64,000 bases of DNA from Quisquiliibacterium transsilvanicum (lineage in GTDB: Bacteria > Pseudomonadota > Gammaproteobacteria > Burkholderiales > Burkholderiaceae_E). The translations under genes were made by a program, and so were the position numbers. This document shows, one piece after another, positions 1 through 9,729 of this stretch (position 1 is its first letter; the number at the start of each line of letters is the position of its first letter). The DNA is taken from the NCBI RefSeq assembly GCF_014202215.1, contig NZ_JACHGB010000005.1, forward strand, positions 186,001 to 250,000, in the 5' to 3' direction. The notes below the pieces were generated by a model. That model had not been told where the DNA came from and ran no database searches. It was given only the letters and a program-made list of their open reading frames with translations.

Positions 1-251
1 CGTCGGGCGTGGACGAACTGCTCGCGCAACTCGCGCAGGCACGGCGCCGCGGCCATGCGGTGGACGACGAGGAGACCGCCGAGGGGATGAACTGCTTCGG
101 CGCCCCGGTGTTCGCCGCCGGCAGCGTCCAGGCGGTGGCCGCGGTGGGCGTCAGCCTGATCAAATCGACCACAACGGCGAAGCGGCGCACCCAGGTGATC
201 GCGTCGATCCGAGAACTGGCACGGCGCCTGTCGGCGCGGCTGGGCGCCTGA
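1..251 (+). CDS. IclR-family transcriptional regulator, C-terminal end (5' truncated by window)
   Basis: Only the last roughly 80 codons are present; the frame is open to the window edge, so the true start lies outside. The segment DDEETAEGMNCFGAPVF followed by AVAAVGVSLIKS is characteristic of the C-terminal effector-binding domain of IclR regulators, where the conserved Glu/Gly-Met/Cys stretch lines the ligand pocket. The tail, with RRTQVIASIRELARRLSARLG, is the closing helix. IclR proteins usually repress or activate catabolic operons for aromatic or small organic acids. The target cannot be inferred because the upstream genes are not in the window. Confidence 0.8.
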   Translation, partial: SGVDELLAQLAQARRRGHAVDDEETAEGMNCFGAPVFAAGSVQAVAAVGVSLIKSTTTAKRRTQVIASIRELARRLSARLGA

Positions 252-331
252 TGCCGTGAGCCCCGGCGCGTGACACATCCGCGCCCGCGCGCTACCGTCT
301 GCGCACCTCGACCACCCGATCCGGACAGCCG

Positions 332-748
332 ATGACACCCAGCGTCTTCTCCCGAATCGTCGCCCGTGAGATCCCGGCCGCGATCGTCCACGAGGACGAG
401 CACACGATCGCCTTCATGGACGCGGGACAGGTGAACCCGGGCCACGTGATCGTCGCCACGCGCCGGCAGGTCGAAACCATCCTCGACCTCGACGATGAAC
501 TCGCCGGGGCGGTATTCCGCACCGCCGCGCGCGTGGCCCGCGCAGTGCAGGCTGCCTTCGCCCCGCAGGGCATCACGGTGCTGCAGGCCAACCACGCCGC
601 CGGCTGGCAGACCGTGCCCCACTTCCACCTGCACGTATTGCCCCGGCACGAGGGCGACGGCGTCGAACTGGTGTGGCCACGCAAGGATCCGGGCCTGCCG
701 GCGCTGCACGCGCTCGCCGAGCGCATCCGCGAAGCGGACCGCGCGTAA
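332..748 (+). CDS. HIT family protein (histidine-triad nucleotide hydrolase/transferase)
   Basis: A 138-residue protein of normal size for the HIT family. It begins with the typical FSRIVAREIPAAIVHEDE segment, has the NPGHVIVATRR strand region, and ends with the catalytic triad motif HFHLHVLPR (H-x-H-x-H-x-x). Family members hydrolyse or transfer nucleoside phosphoramidates and dinucleoside polyphosphates in the cytosol, the middle His forming the nucleotidyl intermediate. It stands alone between an IclR gene end and a secreted protein, so its physiological substrate is unknown. ATG at 332 is the first start in frame that keeps the conserved N-terminus. Confidence 0.9.
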   Translation: MTPSVFSRIVAREIPAAIVHEDEHTIAFMDAGQVNPGHVIVATRRQVETILDLDDELAGAVFRTAARVARAVQAAFAPQGITVLQANHAAGWQTVPHFHLHVLPRHEGDGVELVWPRKDPGLPALHALAERIREADRA

Positions 749-892
749 GGCCGAAGCTGTGCGAGCGCCCGACGCGAGGCGTTCCGCCCCGCCGCCCGAC
801 AGCGCGTCTGCCCGCCGCGCGTCGCCCAGCCAACCGCCTGCGCCAGTCCGACGATATCATTGGTCATCACGAACCCGCGTCGGAGTTCCGCC

Positions 893-2194
893 ATGTCAAG
901 CGCCCTTCCCGGCATCGTCCGCCTGACCGCCGGCAGCCTGATACTCACCGCGGCGGGCGCCGCGATCGGCCAGCAGCAGGTCGTCAAGCCCCCAGTCGCG
1001 CAGTACTGGATGGACGTGGCCACCCACTCGATGGCGGGCATGCCCGAAATGCCTGGCATGCCCACCTTGCCCTTCTTCGGACGCGGGCCGGGCGGCGGCA
1101 GCGGCGCGAACGTCTACGGCAATACGCGCGGCATGTCGCCGGGCCGCTGGCTCGATCTCGCGCTGCACACCCGCGCGCGCCCCTCCGGCACCGAGGCCAG
1201 CCACGCGATCCCGGCGGGCATGCAGATGGGCCCGGCGCTGCCGCTGCTGCCCCTGCCCCCGGCCGCCCCCGCGCAGCGCGAACCTGGCGATCCCTCCGAG
1301 TCCGTCCCCGAGAAGCCCTCCGGGCGCATCCTGATCTACTGGGGCTGCGGTGAGTCGGTGCGCGCCGGCCAGCCGCGCGTGATCGACCTGGCCAGCGCCG
1401 GTCCCGCCGAGTTCGGCCGGGCCTTCGGCGGCCGCTTCGCGCCCGACCGCGGCGCGCGCGTCGGCCCCGGCTACGCCACGTGGCCCAACGAGAAGAGCCG
1501 CATCGAGGTGCCGAAGGGTGCGTCGCTGGCCGGCGAACACGCGGTCAGCGGCGACGGCGTCCCGGCCAGCCTGCGCTTCACGCTCGGCCAGCAACAGGAC
1601 TTCATCCCGCCAATCCAGCTCGCCAGCACCGGCGGCCTCGCCGACAGCATCGCGCTGCAATGGCAGCCATTGTCCGCAGCGCGCGCGTTCTATCTGCACG
1701 CGATGGGCAGCATCGGCAAGGACATGGTGTTGTGGAGCTCGGCCGAAACGCCCGACACCGGCATGGGGCTGATCGACTACCTGCCCAACGCCACCATCGA
1801 CCGCTGGGTGCGCGAGCGGGTGCTGCTGCCGGCCTCCGAGACCCGCTGCGCCGTCCCGAAGGGCATTTTCTCCGGCGGCAACGAGGGCAGCGCGATGCTG
1901 CGCATGATCGCCTACGGCAGCGAGCTGGGTTTCGCGCACCCGCCGCGCCCGTCCGACCCGCGCACGCCCTGGGAGCCGGAGTGGTCCGCGCGCGTGCGCG
2001 TCAAGGCAACCACGATGGCGATGCTGGGCATGGACATGGGTGGAATGGCGAGGCCTGGGGACGCCGAGGGCCAGCGTGACGCGCAGGGCGCCGACCGCCA
2101 GGCGCAGGAGGAGAAGCCGCTGCTCCCCGGCATGCCCGTGATCCCGGGCGCCGGCAAGGCGATGGACGCGATCCGTGGCATCTTCGGGCGCTGA
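893..2194 (+). CDS. secreted protein of unknown function with Met/Gly/Pro-rich segments
   Basis: A 433-residue protein that I cannot assign to a named family. The ATG at 893 is preferred over an upstream TTG at 860 because it places a clear signal peptide first: MSSALPGIVRLTAGSLILTA, then AGAAIGQQQ with a likely cleavage after Ala/Gly. The mature part starts with a Met-rich HSMAGMPEMPGMP stretch, has a proline-rich linker around residues 115-140, then RILIYWGCGESVRAGQPRVIDL. The C-terminus is again Met/Gly-rich (MLGMDMGGMARPGD, GMPVIPGAGKAMDAIRGIFGR). Met-rich patches can bind copper(I), but nothing else supports that here. Probably periplasmic. Confidence 0.7.
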   Translation: MSSALPGIVRLTAGSLILTAAGAAIGQQQVVKPPVAQYWMDVATHSMAGMPEMPGMPTLPFFGRGPGGGSGANVYGNTRGMSPGRWLDLALHTRARPSGTEASHAIPAGMQMGPALPLLPLPPAAPAQREPGDPSESVPEKPSGRILIYWGCGESVRAGQPRVIDLASAGPAEFGRAFGGRFAPDRGARVGPGYATWPNEKSRIEVPKGASLAGEHAVSGDGVPASLRFTLGQQQDFIPPIQLASTGGLADSIALQWQPLSAARAFYLHAMGSIGKDMVLWSSAETPDTGMGLIDYLPNATIDRWVRERVLLPASETRCAVPKGIFSGGNEGSAMLRMIAYGSELGFAHPPRPSDPRTPWEPEWSARVRVKATTMAMLGMDMGGMARPGDAEGQRDAQGADRQAQEEKPLLPGMPVIPGAGKAMDAIRGIFGR

Positions 2195-2209
2195 GCCCCG
2201 ACCCGAGGC

Positions 2210-2992
2210 TCAGGCGAGGAGTCCTCGCAGCGTGTCCCACCCGAACTTGCCGATCGTGACCAGCAGCACCGCGATGAACACGCGCCGCACGAAGGGGCTG
2301 CCGCGCGCGATCGCAGTGTGGCTGCCGGTGAAGCCGCCGGCCATGTTCGCGGCGGCCATCGACAGCGCCAGCGGCCAGATCACGTGGCCGGCCGGGATGA
2401 AGAAGGCGAGCGAAGCGAAGTTGGACGCCCAGTTCAGCACCTTCGCGCAGGCCGACGCCGACAGGAAGTCGTAGCCGAGCATGCGCACGAACCAGAAGAT
2501 GAAGAAAGTGCCGGTACCCGGCCCGAGGAAGCCGTCGTAGAAGCCGATCAGCAGCCCGGCCAGCATGCCCAGCGCGCGCCGCCCGGCCCGCGAATGCAGC
2601 GGCGCGTGGACCTCGCCGAGCCCCTTGCGGCGCAGCGTGTACAACGCCACCGCCACCAGCGCCACCAGCACCACCGGCCGCACCGCGTCCTTCGGCAGCC
2701 AGGCCACGGTGCGCGCGCCCAGCCAGGCGCCGACCAGCGTGCAGGCGAAGGCGGGGCCCAGCACCTGCCACTCCACCTTCACCTGCCGCAGATAGTTGCG
2801 CGCGGCCATCGAGGTGCCGGCGATCGACGCCACCTTGTTGGTGCCGAACAGCGTCGCAGGCGTCTGCTGCGGCAGCGCAGTGAACAGAGCCGGCACCTGG
2901 ATCAGCCCGCCGCCGCCCACCACGGCGTCGATGAAGCCCGCGCCGAATGCGCACAGCGCAAGCACCACGACGAGCGACGCATCCAGTTCCAG
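2210..2992 (-). CDS. TauE/SafE family sulfite/organosulfonate exporter, probable CTG start
   Basis: A polytopic inner-membrane protein of about 260 residues, the usual length for TauE/SafE (TSUP). Signature features are FGAGFIDAVVGGGGLIQVPAL in the first helix, FGTNKVASIAGTSMAA, and the second repeat IGFYDGFLGPGTGTFFIF with ASNFASLAFF. The family exports sulfite, sulfoacetate or related sulphur anions. No ATG, GTG or TTG precedes the first helix in a sensible place. A CTG at 2992 sits 8 nt after a perfect AGGGAGG ribosome-binding site (3001-3007 complement) and yields an N-terminus L-E-L-D-A-S typical of the family. The alternative is GTG at 2968, inside helix 1. It diverges from pdxA with 63 bp between the starts. 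Confidence 0.85.
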   Translation of the reverse strand: MELDASLVVVLALCAFGAGFIDAVVGGGGLIQVPALFTALPQQTPATLFGTNKVASIAGTSMAARNYLRQVKVEWQVLGPAFACTLVGAWLGARTVAWLPKDAVRPVVLVALVAVALYTLRRKGLGEVHAPLHSRAGRRALGMLAGLLIGFYDGFLGPGTGTFFIFWFVRMLGYDFLSASACAKVLNWASNFASLAFFIPAGHVIWPLALSMAAANMAGGFTGSHTAIARGSPFVRRVFIAVLLVTIGKFGWDTLRGLLA

Positions 2993-3055
2993 GGCGGCCG
3001 CCTCCCTCGCACGGCTGGCTCCGATGATACCGGCAGCAGGCGGTATGCTGGCGCC

Positions 3056-4129
3056 ATGAACGAGTCCACCCGCGCGGCCTCCGCGGCGCCGCCCGCCACC
3101 TTGTCCGCCGCAGCGCCGCCTGCCGTCACCTCCGGCGCGGCGTCGCGCGCGCCGATCGCGATCACGCTGGGCGACGCCTGCGGCATCGGCCCCGAGATCG
3201 TGCTCAAGGCGTTCGCCACTGGCCTGCCAGCGCCCTGCGTGGTGGTCGGCGACGCGGACTTCCTCGCGCGCGAGGCCGCCCGGCTCGGGCTCGCCCTGGA
3301 TGTGCGTCCCGTCACGCAGGCGGCGCCCGGCGCGCCCGGTTCGGTCGCCGTGATCGACGCTACCGCGCTGCCCCCGGACCTGGTCGCGGGGAGCGTCGAC
3401 GCGCGCGCCGGCGAGGCCGCGTTCCGCTGCATCGAGCGCGCGGCGCGCATGGCACTGGCGGGCGAAGCGCGCGCCGTGGTCACAGCGCCGATCTCCAAGG
3501 AAGCGATGCACCTCGCCGGGCATCGCTTTCCGGGCCACACCGAACTGCTCGCCGAGCTGGCCGGCGGCGTGCCGGTGCGCATGATGCTGGCCAACGACGA
3601 GCTGCGCACGGTGCTGGTCACCATCCACCTGGCGCTGCGCGACGCGCTCGACGCGCTGTCCGAACCCGGCATCGTCGAGACCATCGTGATCGCCGACCGC
3701 GCGCTGCGCCGCGCCGGCATCGCCGCGCCGCGGATCGCGGTCGCTGGCGTGAACCCGCACGCCGGCGAGGGCGGCGCCTTCGGCCGCGAGGAGATCGAGA
3801 TCGTCGGGCCGGCCGTGCGCCGGGCGTGCGCGATGGGCATCGACGCGCGCGGTCCCTTCGCCCCCGACACCGTGTTCATGCGCGCGCGCGGCTTCGCCGA
3901 GTTCGACGTCGTGATCGCGATGTACCACGACCAGGGCCTGATCCCGGTCAAGTACCTGGGCCTGGACGCCGGCGTGAACATCACGATCGGCCTGCCCTTC
4001 GTGCGCACCAGCCCCGACCATGGCACCGCCTTCGACATCGCCGGCCGGCCCGGCCCCGACGGCCATGGCCTTGCCGACCCGCGCAGCCTGCTCGCCGCGG
4101 TCGCGCAGGCCGAGCGTCTGGCGCGCTGA
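3056..4129 (+). CDS. pdxA: 4-hydroxythreonine-4-phosphate dehydrogenase PdxA
   Basis: A 357-residue NAD-dependent enzyme of pyridoxal-5-phosphate synthesis (DXP-dependent route), oxidising 4-phosphohydroxy-L-threonine before condensation by PdxJ. The catalytic core starts around residue 36 with ITLGDACGIGPEI. Metal-binding histidines are seen in FPGHTELLAEL, in NPHAGEGG and in MYHDQGLIPVKYLG, followed by FVRTSPDHGTAFDIAG. The first about 35 residues are an Ala/Pro-rich extension not seen in shorter homologues, and a start within it cannot be excluded. In many proteobacteria pdxA lies next to ksgA and surA; here it is separated from them. Confidence 0.93.
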   Translation: MNESTRAASAAPPATLSAAAPPAVTSGAASRAPIAITLGDACGIGPEIVLKAFATGLPAPCVVVGDADFLAREAARLGLALDVRPVTQAAPGAPGSVAVIDATALPPDLVAGSVDARAGEAAFRCIERAARMALAGEARAVVTAPISKEAMHLAGHRFPGHTELLAELAGGVPVRMMLANDELRTVLVTIHLALRDALDALSEPGIVETIVIADRALRRAGIAAPRIAVAGVNPHAGEGGAFGREEIEIVGPAVRRACAMGIDARGPFAPDTVFMRARGFAEFDVVIAMYHDQGLIPVKYLGLDAGVNITIGLPFVRTSPDHGTAFDIAGRPGPDGHGLADPRSLLAAVAQAERLAR

Positions 4130-4177
4130 GCCTTTCGGCCCAGAGCGGCTCTCTCTGCGCGCCGCCTGCGCCCCCGT

Positions 4178-4210
4178 ACCGCTCCCTAACCGCTCCCTAA
4201 CCGCTCCCTA
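4178..4210 (+). repeat. three tandem copies of an 11-bp unit ACCGCTCCCTA
   Basis: Three perfect 11-bp copies (4178-4188, 4189-4199, 4200-4210) followed by a partial unit, in the 143-bp gap between pdxA and the next membrane-protein gene. No secondary structure or promoter is evident. Probably a slippage repeat. Confidence 0.85.
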
Positions 4211-4272
4211 ACCGCCGCCGACCCGCCCGCGACCCGCCCGATCCGCCCGCCGCTCTCGCACCCGTCGCCGTC

Positions 4273-4929
4273 ATGTTCGCCTACCCGCTGTCCGCAACCG
4301 CCGCAATGCTGCTGGCCGCGATCGCGCTGCTGCTGTGCCTGGAGGCAGCCCGGCGCGCCCGCTGGAACGCAGGCATCGACGAGCACCTGGGCTGGGCGCT
4401 GGCCACCGCGCTGATCCTGCTCGGCCACCGGATGACCGTGGAGCTGCCCTCGGGGCTCGCGCTGCACTACCTCGGCTCAGCCTTCCTGACGCTGCTGCTG
4501 GGCTACCCGCGCGCGCTGCTGTCTATGGCGATGGTGTTCGCGGCCGAAGCCGCCCGCGGCGGCGACTGGAGCAACTGGGGGCTGCGCGTGCTGCTGTCCG
4601 GTGCCCTGCCCGTCGTCACCATGTGGGCGATCGTCGGCGCCTGCCGCCGCTGGTTGCCCGCCAACCCCTTCGTCTTCCTGCTGGCCTGCGGCCTGTTCGG
4701 CCAGTTTGCCGCGTACTGCGTGCAGCTGTGCGCGAGCGCGCTCGCCTACGTGGTGCTCGCGCCCGACGTACCAGCAGCCTTCGTCGACGAAATCCTGCCC
4801 TACGCGCTGCTGCTGGCCGCCGGAGAGGCCTGGCTCGAGGGCATGCTGGTCACGCTTCTCGTGGTCTACGTTCCCGGCAGCGTGCGGCTGTTCGACGAAG
4901 GCTTCTACCTGCGCAAGCGCGGCAACTGA
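4273..4929 (+). CDS. CbiM-like energy-coupling factor transporter permease-type membrane protein
   Basis: A 218-residue, strongly hydrophobic protein with about six predicted membrane segments. It resembles the stand-alone CbiM-like (PF01891-type) proteins of beta- and gammaproteobacteria: ATAAMLLAAIALLLCLEAARRARW at the start, ALHYLGSAFLTLLLGYPRALLSM in the middle, and a conserved end LPYALLLAAGEAWLEGMLVTLLVVYVPG then FDEGFYLRKRG. Related proteins are substrate-binding components of cobalt or nickel uptake systems. No CbiN/Q/O partners lie nearby, so transport activity and metal are open. The ATG at 4273 is the first in frame. Confidence 0.7.
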   Translation: MFAYPLSATAAMLLAAIALLLCLEAARRARWNAGIDEHLGWALATALILLGHRMTVELPSGLALHYLGSAFLTLLLGYPRALLSMAMVFAAEAARGGDWSNWGLRVLLSGALPVVTMWAIVGACRRWLPANPFVFLLACGLFGQFAAYCVQLCASALAYVVLAPDVPAAFVDEILPYALLLAAGEAWLEGMLVTLLVVYVPGSVRLFDEGFYLRKRGN

Positions 4930-5043
4930 GGCGTCACCTGCTCGCACCACCTGCACGCACCACCTGCGAGCCAGTGCGCGCCACTGCGCGCGTCACTCGC
5001 ACCCCACGCCGGCACAGGCTCGCTCGACTTCCAATGCGGGCAC

Positions 5044-6429
5044 TCAGACCAGCCCGTTCGCCCTGACCCACTCCCAGGTCTCGTCCAGTGCCGCCTCGGC
5101 GCGCGCGAGCAGCTCGCGCAGCTCGTGGGCTTCGATGATCAGCGGCGGCGAGAACGCGATGATGTCGCCGGGCAGCACCCGCACGATCGCGCCGCGCTTC
5201 TGCGCGTTCTTCACCACCTGCGCGCCGACGCCGGCCTTCGGGTCGAAACTCTCCCGGCGATCGCGGTCCTTCGCGAGCTCCCAGGCGCCGATCAGCCCGA
5301 TGCCGCGCGCCTCGCCCACCAGCGGGTGGTCGGCCAGCGCGCGCAAGCCCTCCTGCAGCACCGGCGCCACGCGGCGCACATGGGCCAGCAGGTCGCGCTC
5401 CTCGTAGATGCGCAGGGTCTCCAGGCCCACGGCCGCGGCCACCGGGTGGCCCGAGTAGGTGAAGCCGTGGCCGAACACGCCCAGCTTCTCCGACTGCTGC
5501 TCCAGCGTGCGGTAGATGCCGTCGCCGACCAGCATTGCCGACATCGGCACATAGCCGCTGGTCATCATCTTCGCGCAGGTGAGCACGTCGGGCCGGATGC
5601 CGAAGGTCTGCGAGCCGAACATCTGCCCGGTGCGGCCGAAGCCGCAGATCACCTCGTCGGCCACCATCAGCACCTCGTACTTCGTCAGCACGCGCTGCAC
5701 CCGCTCGAAATAGGTGGCCGGCGGCACGATCACGCCGCCCGCCCCCATCACCGGCTCGGCGAAGAAGGCCGCCACGGTGTCGGGCCCTTCGGCCAGGATC
5801 AGCCGCTCAAGCTCGGCGGCGAGCCGCTCCGCGTAGGCCTCCTCGCTCTCGCCGGGCTTCGCGTAGCGCCAGTGGTGCGGCGTCTCGGTGTGCAGGAAGC
5901 GCGGCGCGGGCAGGTCCCAGTCGCCGTGCGCGAACGGCAGCCCGGTGAGGCTGCCCGAGGCCACGGTCACGCCGTGATAGGCGCGACGGCGCGAGATGAT
6001 CTTCTTCTTCTCAGGCCTGCCGACAGCGTTGCTCAGGTACCAGGCAAGCTTCACCGCGGAGTCGTTGGCCTCGGAGCCGGAGTTCGCGAAGAACACCCGC
6101 GACAGCCCCGCCGGCGCCACCCCGACGATGCGCTCTGCGAGTTCGGCGGACACGGCTGCCACCTTGTTCGAGAACGCGTGATAGAAGGGCAGCTCGAGCA
6201 TCTGCCGGTAGGCGGCCTCGGCGAGCCGGCGCTCGGAGAAGCCGAGCCCTGCGCACCACAGCCCCGCCATTCCCTCCAGGTAGCGGTTGCCGGCCTCGTC
6301 GATCACGTGCACGCCGTCGCCGCGCACGATCACCAGCGGCCCCTCGGTGCGCAGCGCCGCGAGGTTGCTCGACGGATGCAGGTGGAAGGCGCGGTCGCGC
6401 CGCGATGCCAGGGTTTCGGACGGGTCCAT
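5044..6429 (-). CDS. class III omega-aminotransferase (putrescine/polyamine--pyruvate aminotransferase type)
   Basis: A 461-residue PLP enzyme. Visible motifs are FFANSGSEANDSAVKLA (phosphate-binding loop), VADEVICGFGRTG with Asp258, and TCAKMMTSGYVPMSA with Lys287 as the probable Schiff-base lysine. It most resembles SpuC-like enzymes that transfer the amino group of putrescine or similar diamines to pyruvate, giving 4-aminobutyraldehyde. The adjacent aldehyde dehydrogenase and polyamine importer on the same strand support this. It is the last gene of the ydc-type operon, 43 bp after the dehydrogenase. E. coli ydcSTUVW lacks a linked transaminase, so this locus combines the E. coli importer with the Pseudomonas-style catabolic step. 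Exact substrate unproven. Confidence 0.85.
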   Translation of the reverse strand: MDPSETLASRRDRAFHLHPSSNLAALRTEGPLVIVRGDGVHVIDEAGNRYLEGMAGLWCAGLGFSERRLAEAAYRQMLELPFYHAFSNKVAAVSAELAERIVGVAPAGLSRVFFANSGSEANDSAVKLAWYLSNAVGRPEKKKIISRRRAYHGVTVASGSLTGLPFAHGDWDLPAPRFLHTETPHHWRYAKPGESEEAYAERLAAELERLILAEGPDTVAAFFAEPVMGAGGVIVPPATYFERVQRVLTKYEVLMVADEVICGFGRTGQMFGSQTFGIRPDVLTCAKMMTSGYVPMSAMLVGDGIYRTLEQQSEKLGVFGHGFTYSGHPVAAAVGLETLRIYEERDLLAHVRRVAPVLQEGLRALADHPLVGEARGIGLIGAWELAKDRDRRESFDPKAGVGAQVVKNAQKRGAIVRVLPGDIIAFSPPLIIEAHELRELLARAEAALDETWEWVRANGLV

Positions 6430-6472
6430 CGATGCTCCTCGTTCGCCGTGCGGATGCGGGTGGGCGGCCGGC

Positions 6473-7930
6473 TCAGAGCCGGGCCATCACGTGCCGCGCC
6501 ACCGTATAGTCCTCCAGCGCGTACATCGACAGGTCCTTGCCGTAGCCTGAGTTCTTCAGGCCGCCGTGCGGCATCTCGTTGGCCAGCATGAAGTGGGTGT
6601 TGATCCAGGTGCAACCATACTGCAGCTTCTTCGCCACCCGCAGCGCCCGGCGCACGTCCTGCGTCCACACCGAGGACGCCAGGCCGTAGTCGGAGTCGTT
6701 GGCCCAGGCGATCGCCTGCTCGGCATCCGCGAAGCGCGTCACCGAGACCACCGGGCCGAACACCTCGCGGCGCACGATTTCGTCCTCCTGGCGCGCACCG
6801 GCGATCACGGTGGGCTCGTAGAAGAAGCCGGCGCCGGCGCGCAGCCGCCCGCCGGTGGTGATCTCCATGTGCCCCGCCATCGCCGCGCGCTCGACGAAGC
6901 TTGCCACCCGGCTGCGCTGGCGGTCGGTGATCAGCGGGCCCATCTCGGCGCCCTCGTCGTGCTGCGCGCCGACCCGGATCGAGCCCACCGCCGCGGAGAG
7001 GTCCGCCACCAGCCGCTCGTAGATCTTCGCGCCCGCGTACACCCGGCAGGCCGCGGTGCAGTCCTGCCCCGAGTTGTAGTAGCCGAACGAACGGATGCCC
7101 TCGACCACCTCGGCGAGATCGGCGTCGTCGAAGACGATCACGGGCGCCTTGCCGCCAAGCTCCAGGTGGGTGCGCTTCATCGAGCGCGCCGCGGCCTGCA
7201 GGATCTTCTGTCCGGTGGAGACGTCGCCGGTGAGCGAGACCATGCGCACCAGCGGGTGCTCGATCAGCGGCTGGCCGACCGACTCGCCACGGCCGCAGAC
7301 CACGTTGACCACGCCCTTCGGGAACAGCTCGGCCAGCAGCTTCGCCAGCTTCAGCGTTGTCAGCGGCGTCTGCTCGGACGGCTTGATCACCACCGTGTTG
7401 CCGCCGGCCAGCGCGGGCGCGAGCTTCCAGGCGGCCATCATCAGCGGATAGTTCCACGGCGCGATCGACGCGACGACGCCCACCGGGTCGCGCCGGATCA
7501 TGCTGGTGTAGCCGGCCAGGTACTCGTTGGCCGCGGTGCCCGGCATGCAGCGCGCCGCGCCCGCGAAGAAGCGGAAGCAGTCGGCCACCGCCGGGATCTC
7601 GTCGGCGAGCGCGCGCGCGTAGGGCTTGCCGCAGTTCAGCGACTCGATGCGCGCGAACGCATCGGCTTCGCGCTCGATGGCGTCGGCCAGGCGCAGCAGC
7701 AGCGCGCTGCGCCCGACCGGCGTGGTCTCGGACCAGCCGTCGAACGCGCGATGCGCGGCAGCCACCGCGCGCTGGATCTGCTCGACCGAGGCCTCCGGCA
7801 CCTGCGCGATGGTGCGCCCGGTCGCGGGATCGAGGATCGCCTCGGCTCTCCCCTCGCCGGCGACGAACTGGCCGTCGATCAGCAGCTCGGTGGGCAGCGC
7901 CCCTACGGCGTGCTTCGCATTCGTGTCCAT
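6473..7930 (-). CDS. patD: gamma-aminobutyraldehyde dehydrogenase (PatD/YdcW type)
   Basis: A 485-residue NAD-dependent aldehyde dehydrogenase that would oxidise 4-aminobutyraldehyde from putrescine transamination to GABA. Seen directly are the NAD-binding segment [15 protein letters not shown], catalytic Glu257 in [10 protein letters not shown], catalytic Cys291 in [11 protein letters not shown], and [12 protein letters not shown] near the end. The ATG at 7930 is chosen over the ATG at 7957 because a GCAGGAG ribosome-binding site precedes it by 6 nt. The gene follows ydcV by 29 bp and precedes the aminotransferase, the same order as ydcV-ydcW in E. coli. Confidence 0.9.
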   Translation of the reverse strand: MDTNAKHAVGALPTELLIDGQFVAGEGRAEAILDPATGRTIAQVPEASVEQIQRAVAAAHRAFDGWSETTPVGRSALLLRLADAIEREADAFARIESLNCGKPYARALADEIPAVADCFRFFAGAARCMPGTAANEYLAGYTSMIRRDPVGVVASIAPWNYPLMMAAWKLAPALAGGNTVVIKPSEQTPLTTLKLAKLLAELFPKGVVNVVCGRGESVGQPLIEHPLVRMVSLTGDVSTGQKILQAAARSMKRTHLELGGKAPVIVFDDADLAEVVEGIRSFGYYNSGQDCTAACRVYAGAKIYERLVADLSAAVGSIRVGAQHDEGAEMGPLITDRQRSRVASFVERAAMAGHMEITTGGRLRAGAGFFYEPTVIAGARQEDEIVRREVFGPVVSVTRFADAEQAIAWANDSDYGLASSVWTQDVRRALRVAKKLQYGCTWINTHFMLANEMPHGGLKNSGYGKDLSMYALEDYTVARHVMARL

Positions 7931-7959
7931 CGGCGTCTCCTGCGGGGTTGCGTTCATTG

Positions 7960-8772
7960 TCACTTGCCGGCGCCCGCGACGTGCTCGCCGTCGCGCGTCA
8001 GGAAGTAGGCGGCGAGGATCGGCAGCGTGGTCACGGCGATGATGATCACCGCCACCACGTTGGTCACCGGGCGCTGGCGCGGCCGCACCAGTTCGTTGAG
8101 CATCCAGATCGGCAGCGTCGTCTGCTGGCCCGCGGTGAAAGTGGTGACGATCACCTCGTCGAAGCTGAGTGCGAGGGCCAGCATGCCGCCGGCCAGCAGC
8201 GCCGTGCCGAGCTGCGGCAGGATCACGTGACGCAGTGTCTGCAGACCGTCGGCGCCGAGGTCCATCGACGCCTCGATCAGCGACGGACTGGTGCGGCGCA
8301 GCCGGGCGACCGCGTTGTTGTGCACCACCACCACGCAGAAGGTCGCGTGGCCGATCACGATCGTCCAGAACGAGAACGGGATCTCCAGCGCGTTGAAGCC
8401 GGAGCGTAGCGCGATGCCGGTGATGACGCCTGGCAGCGCGATCGGCAGGATGATCAGCAGCGAGATCGTGTCGCGCCCGAGGAAGCGCCCCCACGCCAGC
8501 GCGCCGGCCACCAGCGTGCCCAGCACCAGCGCGATCGCGGTGGACCATGACGCCACCTGCAGCGACAGCCTGATCGCCGCCCAGACGTCCTCGCGCGCCC
8601 AGGCCACCGCGAACCACTCGGTGGTGAGCCCGGGCGGCGGGAACCGGTACGACTTGTCCTCCGACGAGAACGCGTAGACGAAGATCAGCAGCATCGGCAG
8701 GTGCAGGAACAGCAGCCCGCCCGCCGCGGCAAGCTTCAGCCCCCAGCCAGCGCGCGGGCGGTCAGAGCGCAT
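7960..8772 (-). CDS. ydcV: polyamine ABC transporter permease YdcV
   Basis: A 270-residue inner-membrane permease of the PotI/YdcV group with six predicted helices. The cytoplasmic EAA loop, which docks on the ATPase, reads [25 protein letters not shown]. The N-terminus [27 protein letters not shown] is typical of PotI-type subunits. It forms a heterodimer with YdcU, whose gene it overlaps by 11 bp, indicating translational coupling. Substrate is probably putrescine or a related polyamine, inferred from the binding protein and catabolic neighbours. Confidence 0.9.
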   Translation of the reverse strand: MRSDRPRAGWGLKLAAAGGLLFLHLPMLLIFVYAFSSEDKSYRFPPPGLTTEWFAVAWAREDVWAAIRLSLQVASWSTAIALVLGTLVAGALAWGRFLGRDTISLLIILPIALPGVITGIALRSGFNALEIPFSFWTIVIGHATFCVVVVHNNAVARLRRTSPSLIEASMDLGADGLQTLRHVILPQLGTALLAGGMLALALSFDEVIVTTFTAGQQTTLPIWMLNELVRPRQRPVTNVVAVIIIAVTTLPILAAYFLTRDGEHVAGAGK

Positions 8773-9712
8773 CGAAGGCCCCCATGCGCCGCGCGAGCCA
8801 CAGGTAGGCGCCGATCACCACGATCGGCACGAACGAGAAGGCCGCCGCGAATGGCACGTTGCCGGCGACGCCCTGCTGCATGTAGACCACCTGCCCGATG
8901 TACAGCGTGGAATCGCCGATCACGCCGGGCACGATGTAATCGCCCAGGGTCAGCGAGAAGGTGAAGATCGAGCCGGCCACCACACCGGGCAGCGCAAGCG
9001 GCAGGATCACCCTGCGGAAGGTGTCCGCGCCGCGCGCGCCGAGGTCGCCCGAAGCCTCGATCACCGACGGCGGGATTCTCTCGATCGCCGCCTGGATCGG
9101 CAGGATCATGAAGGGCAGCCACAGGTAGACGAAGACCACGAAGGTGCCCAGCGCCGAAAACGACAGCGAGGGCCCGCCCACCAGCGGCAGCGAGAGCAGC
9201 GCTTCGAGCAGCCAGCCCAGGTGCAGCTTCGCCAGCAACCAGTTGATCGCTCCCTCCTTGGCGAGCAGCAGCTTCCAGGCGTAGATCCGCACGAGATAGC
9301 TCGACCACAGCGGCAGCATCACCAGCAGGTAGCAGGCCGCCTTGGTGGCGCCGGTGGTGTGGCGCGCCATGTACCAGGCGACGGGGAAGCCGATTGCGGC
9401 ACAGGCCAGCGTCACCATCACCGCCATCCCGACGGTGCGCAGAATCACGTCGAGGTTGGCTGGCGCGAGGATGTCGACGAAGTTCTTCAGCGTGAACGTG
9501 CGCTCGACCTGACCAGTGAACTCGTCGAGCTGGAACACGCTGTTGGCGAGCAGCGCGAACAGCGAGCCCACGTAGAGAACGCCCAGCCACAGCAGCGGCG
9601 GCACCAGCAGCAGCGCGAGCAGCGCGCCGCGCCGGCCGACCAGCAGGTCGGAGATGCGCCGGCGCAGGCGTGGCCAGCCCGCATGCAAGGGCAGCGCTGC
9701 GGCGCGATTCAT
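8762..9712 (-). CDS. ydcU: polyamine ABC transporter permease YdcU
   Basis: A 316-residue permease of the PotH/YdcU group. It has a hydrophobic first helix ([21 protein letters not shown]), a periplasmic loop with [18 protein letters not shown], and the EAA loop [28 protein letters not shown]. The ATG at 9712 (M-N-R-A-A-A-L-P) is preferred over an in-frame ATG at 9766, which would add a non-conserved Arg-rich leader overlapping repeated DNA. It pairs with YdcV and is energised by YdcT. Confidence 0.9.
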   Translation of the reverse strand: MNRAAALPLHAGWPRLRRRISDLLVGRRGALLALLLVPPLLWLGVLYVGSLFALLANSVFQLDEFTGQVERTFTLKNFVDILAPANLDVILRTVGMAVMVTLACAAIGFPVAWYMARHTTGATKAACYLLVMLPLWSSYLVRIYAWKLLLAKEGAINWLLAKLHLGWLLEALLSLPLVGGPSLSFSALGTFVVFVYLWLPFMILPIQAAIERIPPSVIEASGDLGARGADTFRRVILPLALPGVVAGSIFTFSLTLGDYIVPGVIGDSTLYIGQVVYMQQGVAGNVPFAAAFSFVPIVVIGAYLWLARRMGAFDAL

Positions 9713-9729
9713 CGCGCAGCTCCCGGCGC

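Noticed and set aside
2318-3055. In-frame open extension upstream of pdxA
   Set aside because: It overlaps the TauE gene on the opposite strand for its whole length and its translation is compositionally biased.
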